From Streptomyces sp. DH37 (GTDB lineage Bacteria; Actinomycetota; Actinomycetes; Streptomycetales; Streptomycetaceae), in NCBI RefSeq assembly GCF_029813835.1, contig NZ_JARVKV010000008.1:62001-126000 (forward strand): 64,000 nucleotides of DNA, in the 5' to 3' direction. Shown piece after piece: positions 32,952 through 40,815 of this stretch; position 1 is the stretch's first letter; the number at the start of each line of letters is the position of its first letter. The notes beneath the pieces were generated by a model. The model saw only the letters and a program-made list of their open reading frames with translations. It was not told the origin of the DNA and did not search any database. A program made the position numbers and the translations under genes.

Positions 32952-34570
32952 CCCAGTTTCGCCGAGCGGCGGTAGGCCACACCGGGATCGGTGAGCACGT
33001 TGACGAGGTACGGTCGGCCCGCGGCGAAGCCGCGGCGCAGCGCGGGGGCGATGTCGCGCGCTCTGCCGACCACCTCGCCCGCTCCGCCCAGCGCCTCGAC
33101 GAGCCGGTCGTACCGGCAGCCGGGCCGGAGGTCCGCCGCGACGTCCGTTCCGTAGAGTTTTCGCATCGGGTGCTTCTCCAGTCCCCAGATCCCGTTGTTC
33201 CCGACCACCATCACCACCGGCAGTCCGTGGCGGACCAGCGTGTCGACGTCGCCCGCCGAAAAACCGAAGGCCCCGTCGCCCAGGAGCAGCACCACCTGGC
33301 TGCCCGGATGGCACAGCCCGGCCGCGACGGCGTAGCCCACCCCGCTGCCGAGGCATCCGAAGGGCCCGGGGTCGAGCCACCGGCCGGGGCGGTGCGAGTC
33401 CAGCAGCCGGCCGGCGAAGGACACGAAGTCGCCGCCGTCCCCGATGACGACGGCGTCGTCGTCGAGCTGGGCCCGCAGTTCGCCGATGACCCGGGCCGGG
33501 TGGATCGGATCACTGTCCGACTCCAGCTCCAGCCGTTCCGCGTGGCGCCGGGCCCGTTCCCGTTCGCGCAGCCGGCCGATCCACTCCTCGTGGTCGCGCC
33601 GCGCACCCGGCCACGCCGCCATGCCGTCGAGGACCGCCGCCAGGTCACCGGACGGGGAGGCGGCCGTCGGCACGTGCGTCGCCCGCAGGTCGGGGTGGTC
33701 CACGGCGTGCACGATCCGGGCGTCCGGAAAACACCCGAACGACAGCCGGAAGTCCAGCGGCGCGCCGACGACCACGACCGCGTCCGCCTCCTTCAGCGCA
33801 TCCCGGGTCCTGCTGAAGGCGAGTTCGTGGCCGGCGGGCAGGCAGCCGCGCCCCTGGCCGTTCATGAACGTCGGCACGCGCAGCGTCTCGACGCAGCGGC
33901 GCAGCGCCTCCCAGGCGCCGCCCCACCAGACGTCGCTGCCCGCCACGAGCACCGGGCGCCGCGCGGCGGCCACAATCGCGGCGGCCCTGGCGACCTCGTC
34001 GGGGTCGGGCTCGGCCGGGTCGTCGGGGCGCGGGGGCGCGGGCCGCGCGGTCGCCCGGCTGTGCATCACGTCGATCGGGACGTCCAGGAAGACCGGTCCG
34101 CGGTGCGGGCTGGCGGCCGCAGCCGTCACCGCCCGGACCTCGTCGGCCACCGCGCTCGCGTCGGTGACCGTCCGGGCCTCCTTCGTCACCGGGCTCACCA
34201 GGGGCACGTGGTCGAACTCCTGCAGGGAGCCCGACCCCCACCGCCGCTGCGACGCCCGTCCCGCCAGCACCACGACCGGGGAGCCGTTGGCCTGGGCCGT
34301 CGCCAGACCGCTGACGCCGTTCGTGACGCCGGGCCCCGCGGTGAGGACCGCCGTCCCCGGCCGGCGGGTGAGCCTGGCGAGGCCCTCCGCGGCGAAGACG
34401 GCCGTCTGCTCGTGGCGGACGTCGACGACGCGGACGCCGCTCGCGGCCGCCGCGTGCAGCACCGAGAAGATGTGGCCGCCCGACAGGGTGAACAGCGTGT
34501 CCACCCCGGCCGCCCGCAGCGCCGCGACCGCCAGCGCCCCGCCCTCGCCCTCGACGCGCGGCGGGTTCAC
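32948..34570 (-). CDS. ThDP-dependent enzyme (acetolactate synthase-like / 2-hydroxyacyl-CoA lyase-like)
   Basis: The 540-residue protein has the three domains of ThDP decarboxylase/ligase enzymes. The catalytic Glu lies in DVRHEQTA (about residue 52), a central domain covers about 185-330, and the ThDP-Mg motif is GDGAFGFSAGDVDTLVRHG...NN (about 432-460). It could make or break a C-C bond next to a carbonyl, for example ligating pyruvate or cleaving a hydroxyacyl-CoA. The GTG start overlaps the flavoprotein stop (GTGA). It is not a housekeeping acetolactate synthase judging by its context and lack of a regulatory subunit. Confidence 0.85.
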   Translation of the reverse strand: MNPPRVEGEGGALAVAALRAAGVDTLFTLSGGHIFSVLHAAAASGVRVVDVRHEQTAVFAAEGLARLTRRPGTAVLTAGPGVTNGVSGLATAQANGSPVVVLAGRASQRRWGSGSLQEFDHVPLVSPVTKEARTVTDASAVADEVRAVTAAAASPHRGPVFLDVPIDVMHSRATARPAPPRPDDPAEPDPDEVARAAAIVAAARRPVLVAGSDVWWGGAWEALRRCVETLRVPTFMNGQGRGCLPAGHELAFSRTRDALKEADAVVVVGAPLDFRLSFGCFPDARIVHAVDHPDLRATHVPTAASPSGDLAAVLDGMAAWPGARRDHEEWIGRLRERERARRHAERLELESDSDPIHPARVIGELRAQLDDDAVVIGDGGDFVSFAGRLLDSHRPGRWLDPGPFGCLGSGVGYAVAAGLCHPGSQVVLLLGDGAFGFSAGDVDTLVRHGLPVVMVVGNNGIWGLEKHPMRKLYGTDVAADLRPGCRYDRLVEALGGAGEVVGRARDIAPALRRGFAAGRPYLVNVLTDPGVAYRRSAKLG

Positions 34571-36651
34571 AGCCGCTCCACGACGCACAGGTCGGCGCGT
34601 CCGGCGCCCACGGCGGTGTTCAGCTCGTCGGCGTCCAGCGTCAGCCCACCGAGCACCAGGACGGGGGCGCCCGCGGCCCGCAGCCCGTCCGCGCAGCCGA
34701 GCAGCGCGCCGTGGTCCGACCACACGAGCGCGTCGTCGGTGCCCTGCCCGGCCTCCACCACGATCATGTCGACCCCTTCCTGGCACAGCCTCTCCACCAG
34801 CACTGCCGCGTCGGCGAGCGTGGTCCCGCCTCGGACGCCGTCGGCGGCCGAGACCACGGCGCCCAGCGGCACCGACGGATGGGCCCGGCGTACGGCGGCG
34901 GCCACGGCGGCCGGGAACCCGGCGCGCCGGCGCGCGGATCCCCCGTACCGGTCGGTGCGGTGGTTCAGCAGCGGCGAGACGAACGTCGCCAGCAGGTTGC
35001 CGTGCGCCATGTTCACGAACAGCGCGTCGGCGCCGGCCTCCAGGGCGGCTCCGGCGGCGGAGACGAAGGCGGTGACCACCCGCCCGGTCTCCTCCTCCGG
35101 CAGGGCGCGCGGCGCCCTGCCGGAGGCGTCGGCCGGAAGCGCCGATGCGGCCACGGCGTGCGGGCCCGGCGCGCGGTCGGGGCGCCCGCCCGCCGACCAG
35201 CCCCGCCCGGCGGAGGGTCCCGCGTGGTCCAGCACCACGCCGACCGCGGACGCGCCGCCCTCGCGGGCCGCCCGGACCAGCCGGCCCAGCGCCTGCGCGC
35301 CCTCCCCGTCCAGGACGGGCGCGCCGCGCAGGGCGCCGTTCCCGCTGACCGCCAGCCGGTCCAGCAGGAGCAGGCCCGGCCGGCCGGCGGCGGCGCTCCT
35401 CACGCGGGCGGCCGGATCGCCGCCGGGCCGGCGCACGGGCACACGGGCGACGGCCCGGTTGGCCAGTTCCACGCCCCGCACGGTGATCGGTGCGTGCGCC
35501 GGCGGGGGGACCAGCAGCCGGTTCCCGCCGCCGCGTCCGGCGAACCAGCGCTCGTACCGGGCGGCGTACCGCGGGTCCCTGGCCCAGACGTCCTTGTGGT
35601 TCAGCCTTCCGCTGCGGGTGAACAGGTTGAACGCGAAGAGGGGCGGCGGCTGCGCGCGGAAGCGGTCGAGGTTGTCGAAGTAGTCCGCGCTGCGCGCCGC
35701 GGCCCGCTGCAGCCGTTCGACGGGACCGTGGCGCGCCAGCTCGTACCGGGCCAGTCCCTCCTCCAGGGAGCGGGACTCCGACACCGCCCGGGCCAGGCCG
35801 GCGCCGTCGTCCACCGCCACCTTGGTGCCGGAGCCGATGGACCAGTGCACGGTGTGCGCCGCGTCCCCGACGACCGCCACCCGGCCGGCGCTCAGCCTCC
35901 GGCACCTGACGGTGGCGAAGCGGCGCCACCCCCGGTCCGCGGTCAGCAGCGGCTCGCCGTCCAGCGCCTCGCGGAAGATCTCCGCGCACCTGTCCGCGGC
36001 CTCCTCGGGCGTCGCCGTGTCGAAGCCCGCCTCGTACCAGCTCTCCTCGCCGCACTGCACGATGAAGGCGCTGGTGGCGTGGTCGATCGGGTAGGCGTGG
36101 GCCTGGAACAGCCCGGCCGGACCGTCCACCACGACGAAGGTGAGGCAGTGGAACAGCCGGGGGGTCCCGAACCAGTGGAAGCGGGGGGTGTGGGTGTGCG
36201 CCTCGGCGCCCAGCGGATCGGCGAGGCGCGCGCGGACCGTGCTGTTGACGCCCTCGGCCGCGACCACCAGGTCCGCTTCCTCCAGCGGGCGCTCGACGTC
36301 CTCGGTCTTGAGGACCACGCCGAGCGACTCGCACCTGTCGCCGAGTGCCGCAAGCAGGCGCGGGCGGGACACGGCGGCGTAGTCGTGCCCGTGCATGGCG
36401 ATCCGCTCGCCCCCGCGGCGCACCTCGAGCACGTCCCACCGGACGAGGTCGGCCTCCAACTCCCGGTACGCCTCGGGCGCCACTTCGCGCAACCGCCGCC
36501 GGGTGCTCTGCGACAGCAGCACGCCGAGTCCGCGCGGGCAGCGGCCGCCGCTGCGGTCGGAGACCACCACCTCCGCGTGGGGGGCGGCTTCCTTGAACAC
36601 CTGGGCGAAGACCAGTCCGGCCGGTCCGCCGCCGACGACGTGTACGTGCAT
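34567..36651 (-). CDS. 2-Aminobenzoyl-CoA monooxygenase/reductase-type fusion flavoprotein
   Basis: The 694-residue protein fuses an FAD aromatic hydroxylase (about 1-375; VGGGPAGLVFA at 6-16, the DG-like VVAAEGVNS near 110, GDAAHTVHWSIGSGTKVAVDDGAGLA near 240) to an Old-Yellow-Enzyme-like barrel (about 385-694). The layout matches 2-aminobenzoyl-CoA monooxygenase/reductase of aerobic anthranilate catabolism, and the related salicylyl-CoA 5-hydroxylases. That enzyme hydroxylates and partly reduces anthraniloyl-CoA to a non-aromatic amino-oxo-cyclohexene carboxyl-CoA. The OYE half looks shortened and degenerate in places. It directly follows LLM 3 (TGA then ATG). With TrpE(G) and the CoA ligase it defines an anthranilate branch. 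Confidence 0.85.
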   Translation of the reverse strand: MHVHVVGGGPAGLVFAQVFKEAAPHAEVVVSDRSGGRCPRGLGVLLSQSTRRRLREVAPEAYRELEADLVRWDVLEVRRGGERIAMHGHDYAAVSRPRLLAALGDRCESLGVVLKTEDVERPLEEADLVVAAEGVNSTVRARLADPLGAEAHTHTPRFHWFGTPRLFHCLTFVVVDGPAGLFQAHAYPIDHATSAFIVQCGEESWYEAGFDTATPEEAADRCAEIFREALDGEPLLTADRGWRRFATVRCRRLSAGRVAVVGDAAHTVHWSIGSGTKVAVDDGAGLARAVSESRSLEEGLARYELARHGPVERLQRAAARSADYFDNLDRFRAQPPPLFAFNLFTRSGRLNHKDVWARDPRYAARYERWFAGRGGGNRLLVPPPAHAPITVRGVELANRAVARVPVRRPGGDPAARVRSAAAGRPGLLLLDRLAVSGNGALRGAPVLDGEGAQALGRLVRAAREGGASAVGVVLDHAGPSAGRGWSAGGRPDRAPGPHAVAASALPADASGRAPRALPEEETGRVVTAFVSAAGAALEAGADALFVNMAHGNLLATFVSPLLNHRTDRYGGSARRRAGFPAAVAAAVRRAHPSVPLGAVVSAADGVRGGTTLADAAVLVERLCQEGVDMIVVEAGQGTDDALVWSDHGALLGCADGLRAAGAPVLVLGGLTLDADELNTAVGAGRADLCVVERL

Positions 36652-37566
36652 TCAGCCCCCCACCGGGTCCGAGAGCGGCCGGGTCAGACGCGGCACCACC
36701 CGGGCCAGGCGGTCCAGTTCGCCGATGTCCGCCACCGCGGGGAACAGCACCAGGTGCTCGCAGCCGAGGTCGGCGTACGCCTTGGCGGTGCGCAGGATCT
36801 CCTGGGCGCCCGTCCCGAGGTTCCCCGACAGGACCCGGGCGGCGTGCGGTCCGAGGAAGGCGTAGTAGTCCTCCAGATAGGCCCGTCCCCGTCCGGCACT
36901 GCCCAGGGCGAAGTAGCCCATGGCCCACAGCCGGGGGCGTCCGGGGCGGTCCAGAGCGCTCCACGCCCGGGTCGCGGACGCCCGGCCGGACGCGAAGGCG
37001 GCCGGTGAGCCCCCGCCGAACATCCACCCGTCCCCCCAGCGCGCCATGCGCGAGAACGCGGGCGCCCCTCCCCCGCCGACCAGGATCGTCGGGCACGGCA
37101 CCGCGAGCGGCGCCTCGCCCGCTCCCCGGGCCTCGAAGTGCCGCACGGCCGCGTCCAGGAAGCGGTCGAGCCGCCGGCCCCGGCCCCGCCAGGGGGTGCC
37201 GGCCCGCTCGTAGTCGTCGCCGCGCGCTCCGGTGCCGACGCCCATCACGACGCGCCCCGGGGCGAGGGCCGACAGCGAGCCCAGCTGCTTCAGCAGCAGC
37301 GCCGTCTGCCGCAGCGGCGGGATGACGATCGTGGTGGCCAGCAGGATCCGGCTGGTCACCGCCGCCGCGGCGGACAGGGCACTGACGGGGTCGTAGCTGG
37401 GGTAGGCGACCCGGTCCAGGACGGCGAGGCTGCAGAAGCCCAGCTCCTCGGCCCGCCGGGCCCACTCGACGAGCAGACCGCCGTCCGCGCCGGGGACGGC
37501 GGAGGGCAGTCCCACGCCGATCCGGCACCCCTCCACCCCGGCGGGGGGCGCCTCAGAGGCCGACAT
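36652..37566 (-). CDS. Luciferase-like flavin-dependent oxidoreductase 3 (F420/FMN type)
   Basis: This 304-residue LLM-family member is shorter than the other two and resembles the F420-dependent or FMN-dependent class: IGVGLPSAVPG near residue 16, LAPGRVVMGVGTGARGDDYERAG (about 101-123), and a C-terminal CEHLVLFPAVAD strand. Flavin versus F420 use cannot be settled here. Its start overlaps the 68-residue helical gene by 14 bases, and its stop abuts the fusion flavoprotein. Confidence 0.8.
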   Translation of the reverse strand: MSASEAPPAGVEGCRIGVGLPSAVPGADGGLLVEWARRAEELGFCSLAVLDRVAYPSYDPVSALSAAAAVTSRILLATTIVIPPLRQTALLLKQLGSLSALAPGRVVMGVGTGARGDDYERAGTPWRGRGRRLDRFLDAAVRHFEARGAGEAPLAVPCPTILVGGGGAPAFSRMARWGDGWMFGGGSPAAFASGRASATRAWSALDRPGRPRLWAMGYFALGSAGRGRAYLEDYYAFLGPHAARVLSGNLGTGAQEILRTAKAYADLGCEHLVLFPAVADIGELDRLARVVPRLTRPLSDPVGG

Positions 37567-37759
37567 GGTAGAGATGCCGGGGTTCCATGTCGAGGCCGTT
37601 GACGATCTGCCACAGGCACGACAGCGCCTTGAGCGTGTTCCGCGCCTGGTAGGGCGGCATCTCCTCCAGTCGCTCCTCCACGAGGCGGCACACGGACCGG
37701 TAGAGGTCGACCAGCTCCTCCTCGGGCCCGCTGATCTCCTGCCCCAGACAGTTCCTCAC
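37553..37759 (-). CDS. Small helical protein of unknown function
   Basis: This 68-residue product is predicted to be mostly alpha-helical (EEELVDLYRSVCRLVEERLEE, then LKALSCLWQIVNGL) with a DMEPRHLYHVGL tail. It has no known motif. GTG 37759 overlaps the CoA-ligase stop (GTGA) and has GGGAGG seven bases upstream. Its stop lies within LLM 3. The overlaps on both sides and good ribosome site support a real gene. It may be a small subunit or adaptor of the ligase or a flavoenzyme; I do not recognise the family. Confidence 0.6.
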   Translation of the reverse strand: MRNCLGQEISGPEEELVDLYRSVCRLVEERLEEMPPYQARNTLKALSCLWQIVNGLDMEPRHLYHVGL

Positions 37760-39117
37760 TCCGCCGCCTCCCTGGTCTCCCCGCTTCCGATGACGATCCG
37801 CTCGTCCCGCACCCGTCTGGCCTTCAGCTCGAAGCGCGGCAGCGAGCCCGGTGGGGCCTCGCGGACGCCGATGCGCAGTCCACCGGCGGCCTCGGCCAGA
37901 GACTTCGCGAGCTCCCCGGCCAGCCGGCCGCCGGTGCCCGGCCGGCCGGGGGTCTCCACCAGGACCTCGATCTCCTCCCGGATGCCCTCCTCCGTGTAGA
38001 GGTGGATCTGGAACTCGTCGACCTCCGGGTACTCCCGCACGACCGCCTCCAGCGCGCGGGGGTAGACGTTGGTCCCGCGGACGAGCAGCATGTCGTCGAC
38101 CCGTCCCTGTATCCCGCCGTCGTACAGGTCCCAGGTGCGGCCACAGGGGCAGTGCCCGCCGGGCGTCCGCACCACCAGATCCCGAGTCCGGTAGCGCAGC
38201 AAGGGGATGATCCCGCGGCCGAAGGACGTCACGACGCGCTCGCCCATCCGCCCGTAGGGGACGGGCTCGCCGGAGGAGGGGTCGACGACCTCCTCCAGGA
38301 AGTTGTCCTCGATGATGTGGGTCCCGCCGGGCTGGGCCTCGCACTCGAACGTCATGATGGTGCCGAGCTCGGTCATCCCGGCGGTGTCCGCCGTCCGGGC
38401 GCCCCACTCGGCCTCGATCAGGCGCTTGGTGGCGGGTATCGAGCCGGCGGGCTCGCCGGAGAGGACGACGCGCCGGACCGGGCCGGCTGCCAGGTCGATC
38501 CCGAGCCGCCGCGCCTCCTGCGCCAGGCGGAGGGCGTACGTGGGGGTCGAGCACAGCACCGTCGCCCCGGTGTCGAGCAGGTGGCGCAGCCGTGTCTCGG
38601 TCGTCATGTTGCCGCCCGGCAGCACCAGGCAGCCGATCTTCTCGCAGGCGTAGTGGGCGCCCCAGAAGCCGATGAAGCTGCCGTAGCCGAAGGCGAGGAA
38701 GACCCGGTCCGAGGGCCGCACGCCGAAGCCCCAGAAGGCGTAGCACCACATCTCCGCGATCCACTCCCAGTCCTTGAGACCGTCGAGCACACGGATGGGC
38801 TGCCGTCCGGTCGTGCCGGAGGTGAGGTGGTGGCGCACGGCCACGTCCGGGGGCGCGGCGAGGATGTCGCCGAAGGGCGGGGCGGCGAGCTGCGCCTCCA
38901 TCCAGGCGTCGCGGGTGAGGAACGGGATGCGCCGGACGTCCGCCAGGGACGTTAGGTCCTCCGGTACGACGCCGGCCTCGCGCAGGAGCGCGCCCTGCAG
39001 GCCGGGGGATTCCAGCGCCCAGCCCACGGCGTTGCGGAGTTTCGCCAACTGCAGTGCTTCGAGTTGCCGCCTCGGCATGGTCTCGTGGCGAGGGTTCCAG
39101 TGGCTGTTCCCGTCCAT
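37756..39117 (-). CDS. Aryl-CoA ligase (PaaK / phenylacetate-CoA ligase family)
   Basis: The 453-residue adenylate-forming enzyme has the PaaK-type phosphate loop TSGTTGRQPI (about residues 97-106), a central GYGSFIGFWGAHYA, TAGMTELG near 230, RTRDLVV near 300 and GRVDDMLLVRGTNVYPRALE (about 322-341), where the ligase hinge lies. It should activate an aromatic acid as its CoA thioester. With TrpE(G) and the aminobenzoyl-CoA monooxygenase/reductase in the same operon, anthranilate is the obvious substrate (inference). ATG 39117 has GGAG six bases upstream and it follows ACAD 3 by 36 bases. Confidence 0.88.
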   Translation of the reverse strand: MDGNSHWNPRHETMPRRQLEALQLAKLRNAVGWALESPGLQGALLREAGVVPEDLTSLADVRRIPFLTRDAWMEAQLAAPPFGDILAAPPDVAVRHHLTSGTTGRQPIRVLDGLKDWEWIAEMWCYAFWGFGVRPSDRVFLAFGYGSFIGFWGAHYACEKIGCLVLPGGNMTTETRLRHLLDTGATVLCSTPTYALRLAQEARRLGIDLAAGPVRRVVLSGEPAGSIPATKRLIEAEWGARTADTAGMTELGTIMTFECEAQPGGTHIIEDNFLEEVVDPSSGEPVPYGRMGERVVTSFGRGIIPLLRYRTRDLVVRTPGGHCPCGRTWDLYDGGIQGRVDDMLLVRGTNVYPRALEAVVREYPEVDEFQIHLYTEEGIREEIEVLVETPGRPGTGGRLAGELAKSLAEAAGGLRIGVREAPPGSLPRFELKARRVRDERIVIGSGETREAAE

Positions 39118-39153
39118 GCCCGCTCCGTAGGATCGACTGCTGCGGTCTTTCGG

Positions 39154-40446
39154 CTACTTGCGCTGGGTCCCCACGCGCAGTTGGTGGAACGGCACGTCGC
39201 GGTCGGCCTCGGGCTCCCGCGGCAGGCCGAGCACGCGCTCGCCGATCAGGTTGCGCTGGATCTCGTCCGTTCCCCCGGCGATGGACAGCGACGGGACCGA
39301 CAGGGCCATCTGCTGGAACGCCCCGCCGCCGGTCGTGTCCGGCCCGGCCAGCATGCCCTCCGCGCCCAGTAGGGACAGGCCGATGTCGCGCGCCTGGCGC
39401 CCCACCGCGGAGCCGGCGAGCTTGCCCAGGGACGCCTCCGCTCCCGGCCGGTCTCCCCGTCCGCGCGCGGACCGGGCCGACAGGTTGCGCAGCCGGTTGG
39501 TCTCCGCGTCCCCGTACACGGCCGCGATGCGCTGACGGACCAGCGGGTCCCGGGAGCGGCCGACCTCCCGGGCCAGCCCGATCAGGGCCGCGGGAGTGCG
39601 GACGCCGCGGCGGGCCGTGGAGTCCCGGCGCGCGGCGCGGTCCTCCTCGATCAGCTCCCCGACGCGACGGTCGAGCATTCCGTTGCGCCGCCCCGGCAGC
39701 GCGACGCGCGCCGGCCGCAGCACTCCGCCGCCGCCCACCTCCTGGCGCTCGTACACGAGGCTGCTCTGGGCCAGCCGCCAGCCCTGCCCGGCCTCGCCGA
39801 TCATCTGGTCCGAAGGCACCACCACGTCGGTGAGGAAGACCTCGTTGAACGTGGCCCGGCCGTTCATCTGGCGGATCGGCCGGGTCTCGACGCCGGGCTG
39901 GTCGAGGTCGACGACGAAGCAGCTGATGCCCCTGCGCTTGGGGACGGAGGGATCGGTCCTGGCCAGGGCCAGGCCGCGGTCGGCGCCCTCGGCCTCCCGC
40001 GACCAGAGCTTCTGGCCGTTCAGCACCCAGCGGTCCCCGTCGCGTTCCGCGCGCAGTTGCAGGCTCGCCAGGTCCGATCCCGCTCCCGGCTCGCTGAAGA
40101 GCTGGCACCAGGACTCGGCGCCGGCGGCCAGGGACGGCACCCAGCGGCGCCGCTGCTCCGGGGTCCCGTACTCGATGAGCACGGGGCCGCCCACCATCTG
40201 CCCCACGCCTCCGGGCGGCCCGATCGCGCCGGCCCGTGCGATCTCCTCGGTGATCGCCCTGGCCTCGCCGCGCCCCAGGTCCCGGCCGCCCATTCCGGCG
40301 GGCCAGGTCGGAAACGCATAACCCGCCTCCGCCAGCAATCGCCACCAAGTGCCGACCGTGAGATCTTCGCTCCATTTTTCCCGGAGCCATGCGCGCACTT
40401 CTCGGCGCAGTTCGGATAACTGGCCGGAATCCTGTTCTCGCACCAT
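39154..40446 (-). CDS. Acyl-CoA dehydrogenase 3, first gene of the long operon, with a TTA codon
   Basis: The 430-residue ACAD has WPAGMGGRDLGRGEARAITEE (about residues 41-61), FSEPGAGSDLASLQ (about 116-129), a central beta domain and a C-terminal SIAGGTDEIQRNLIGERVLGLPRE (about 390-413), a strong family signature. It likely oxidises a CoA-bound intermediate of the anthranilate branch. ATG 40446 lies after TGAGGTGATC. A TTA leucine codon (bases 40417-40419, near residue 10) puts translation of the operon's first gene under the bldA tRNA. All downstream leftward genes to 18808 are closely spaced. Confidence 0.88.
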   Translation of the reverse strand: MVREQDSGQLSELRREVRAWLREKWSEDLTVGTWWRLLAEAGYAFPTWPAGMGGRDLGRGEARAITEEIARAGAIGPPGGVGQMVGGPVLIEYGTPEQRRRWVPSLAAGAESWCQLFSEPGAGSDLASLQLRAERDGDRWVLNGQKLWSREAEGADRGLALARTDPSVPKRRGISCFVVDLDQPGVETRPIRQMNGRATFNEVFLTDVVVPSDQMIGEAGQGWRLAQSSLVYERQEVGGGGVLRPARVALPGRRNGMLDRRVGELIEEDRAARRDSTARRGVRTPAALIGLAREVGRSRDPLVRQRIAAVYGDAETNRLRNLSARSARGRGDRPGAEASLGKLAGSAVGRQARDIGLSLLGAEGMLAGPDTTGGGAFQQMALSVPSLSIAGGTDEIQRNLIGERVLGLPREPEADRDVPFHQLRVGTQRK

Positions 40447-40815
40447 TTCGCCGATCACCTCAGAGCATTCGGTATCACTTCCGCGAGCGACCTGGACGCC
40501 GCCACTCGACGGGCACACGAGAAAAGCCGTCGCGCACTGGAAGGGCATGGGAGATATTCGCTCGGAAGGCGCTCGCCCGACTCATGATCGAAACATGAAA
40601 AGACTTTGGCATGTTTGCCGGGCACACTCAGTCTACCCAGGGGGAGCCCGAAATCAATGTCGGAACTCCGTCTGGCCAATATCGATCGGTGGCGTGCGGG
40701 AACAATCACCGGGCGCCGACGTCCGCGGGAGTCGTCCCGTTCCCCGGCCGCCGGGGGCCCGTCCCGGCCGCGCGGCACGGCGGGAGCGGTCCGCCGCCGG
40801 CGGGAACACGGCCGG
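40447..40815. promoter_or_regulatory. Regulatory region upstream of the long operon
   Basis: This 369-base gap has no credible gene. It lies between the end of the leftward MFS gene and the start of the 18-gene leftward operon. Relative to its surroundings it is AT-richer. It holds the long inverted repeat at 40591-40616, so the main operon promoter is probably here. Confidence 0.6.
40591..40616. promoter_or_regulatory. Inverted repeat AAACATG-N12-CATGTTT upstream of the long operon
   Basis: Perfect 7-base arms (40591-40597 and 40610-40616) are separated by 12 AT-rich bases, about 145 bases upstream of the ACAD 3 start. The spacing suits a dimeric regulator. No cluster-situated regulator gene was found between 10 and 49.6 kb, so the binding protein would be encoded elsewhere. 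Confidence 0.5.

Noticed and set aside
32948..37528. A 1526-codon frame that could look like one giant protein
   Set aside because: Only its 3' part, the ThDP enzyme, is real. The rest is a shadow of the flavoprotein and LLM genes, and the GTGA overlap at 34567 marks the true start.
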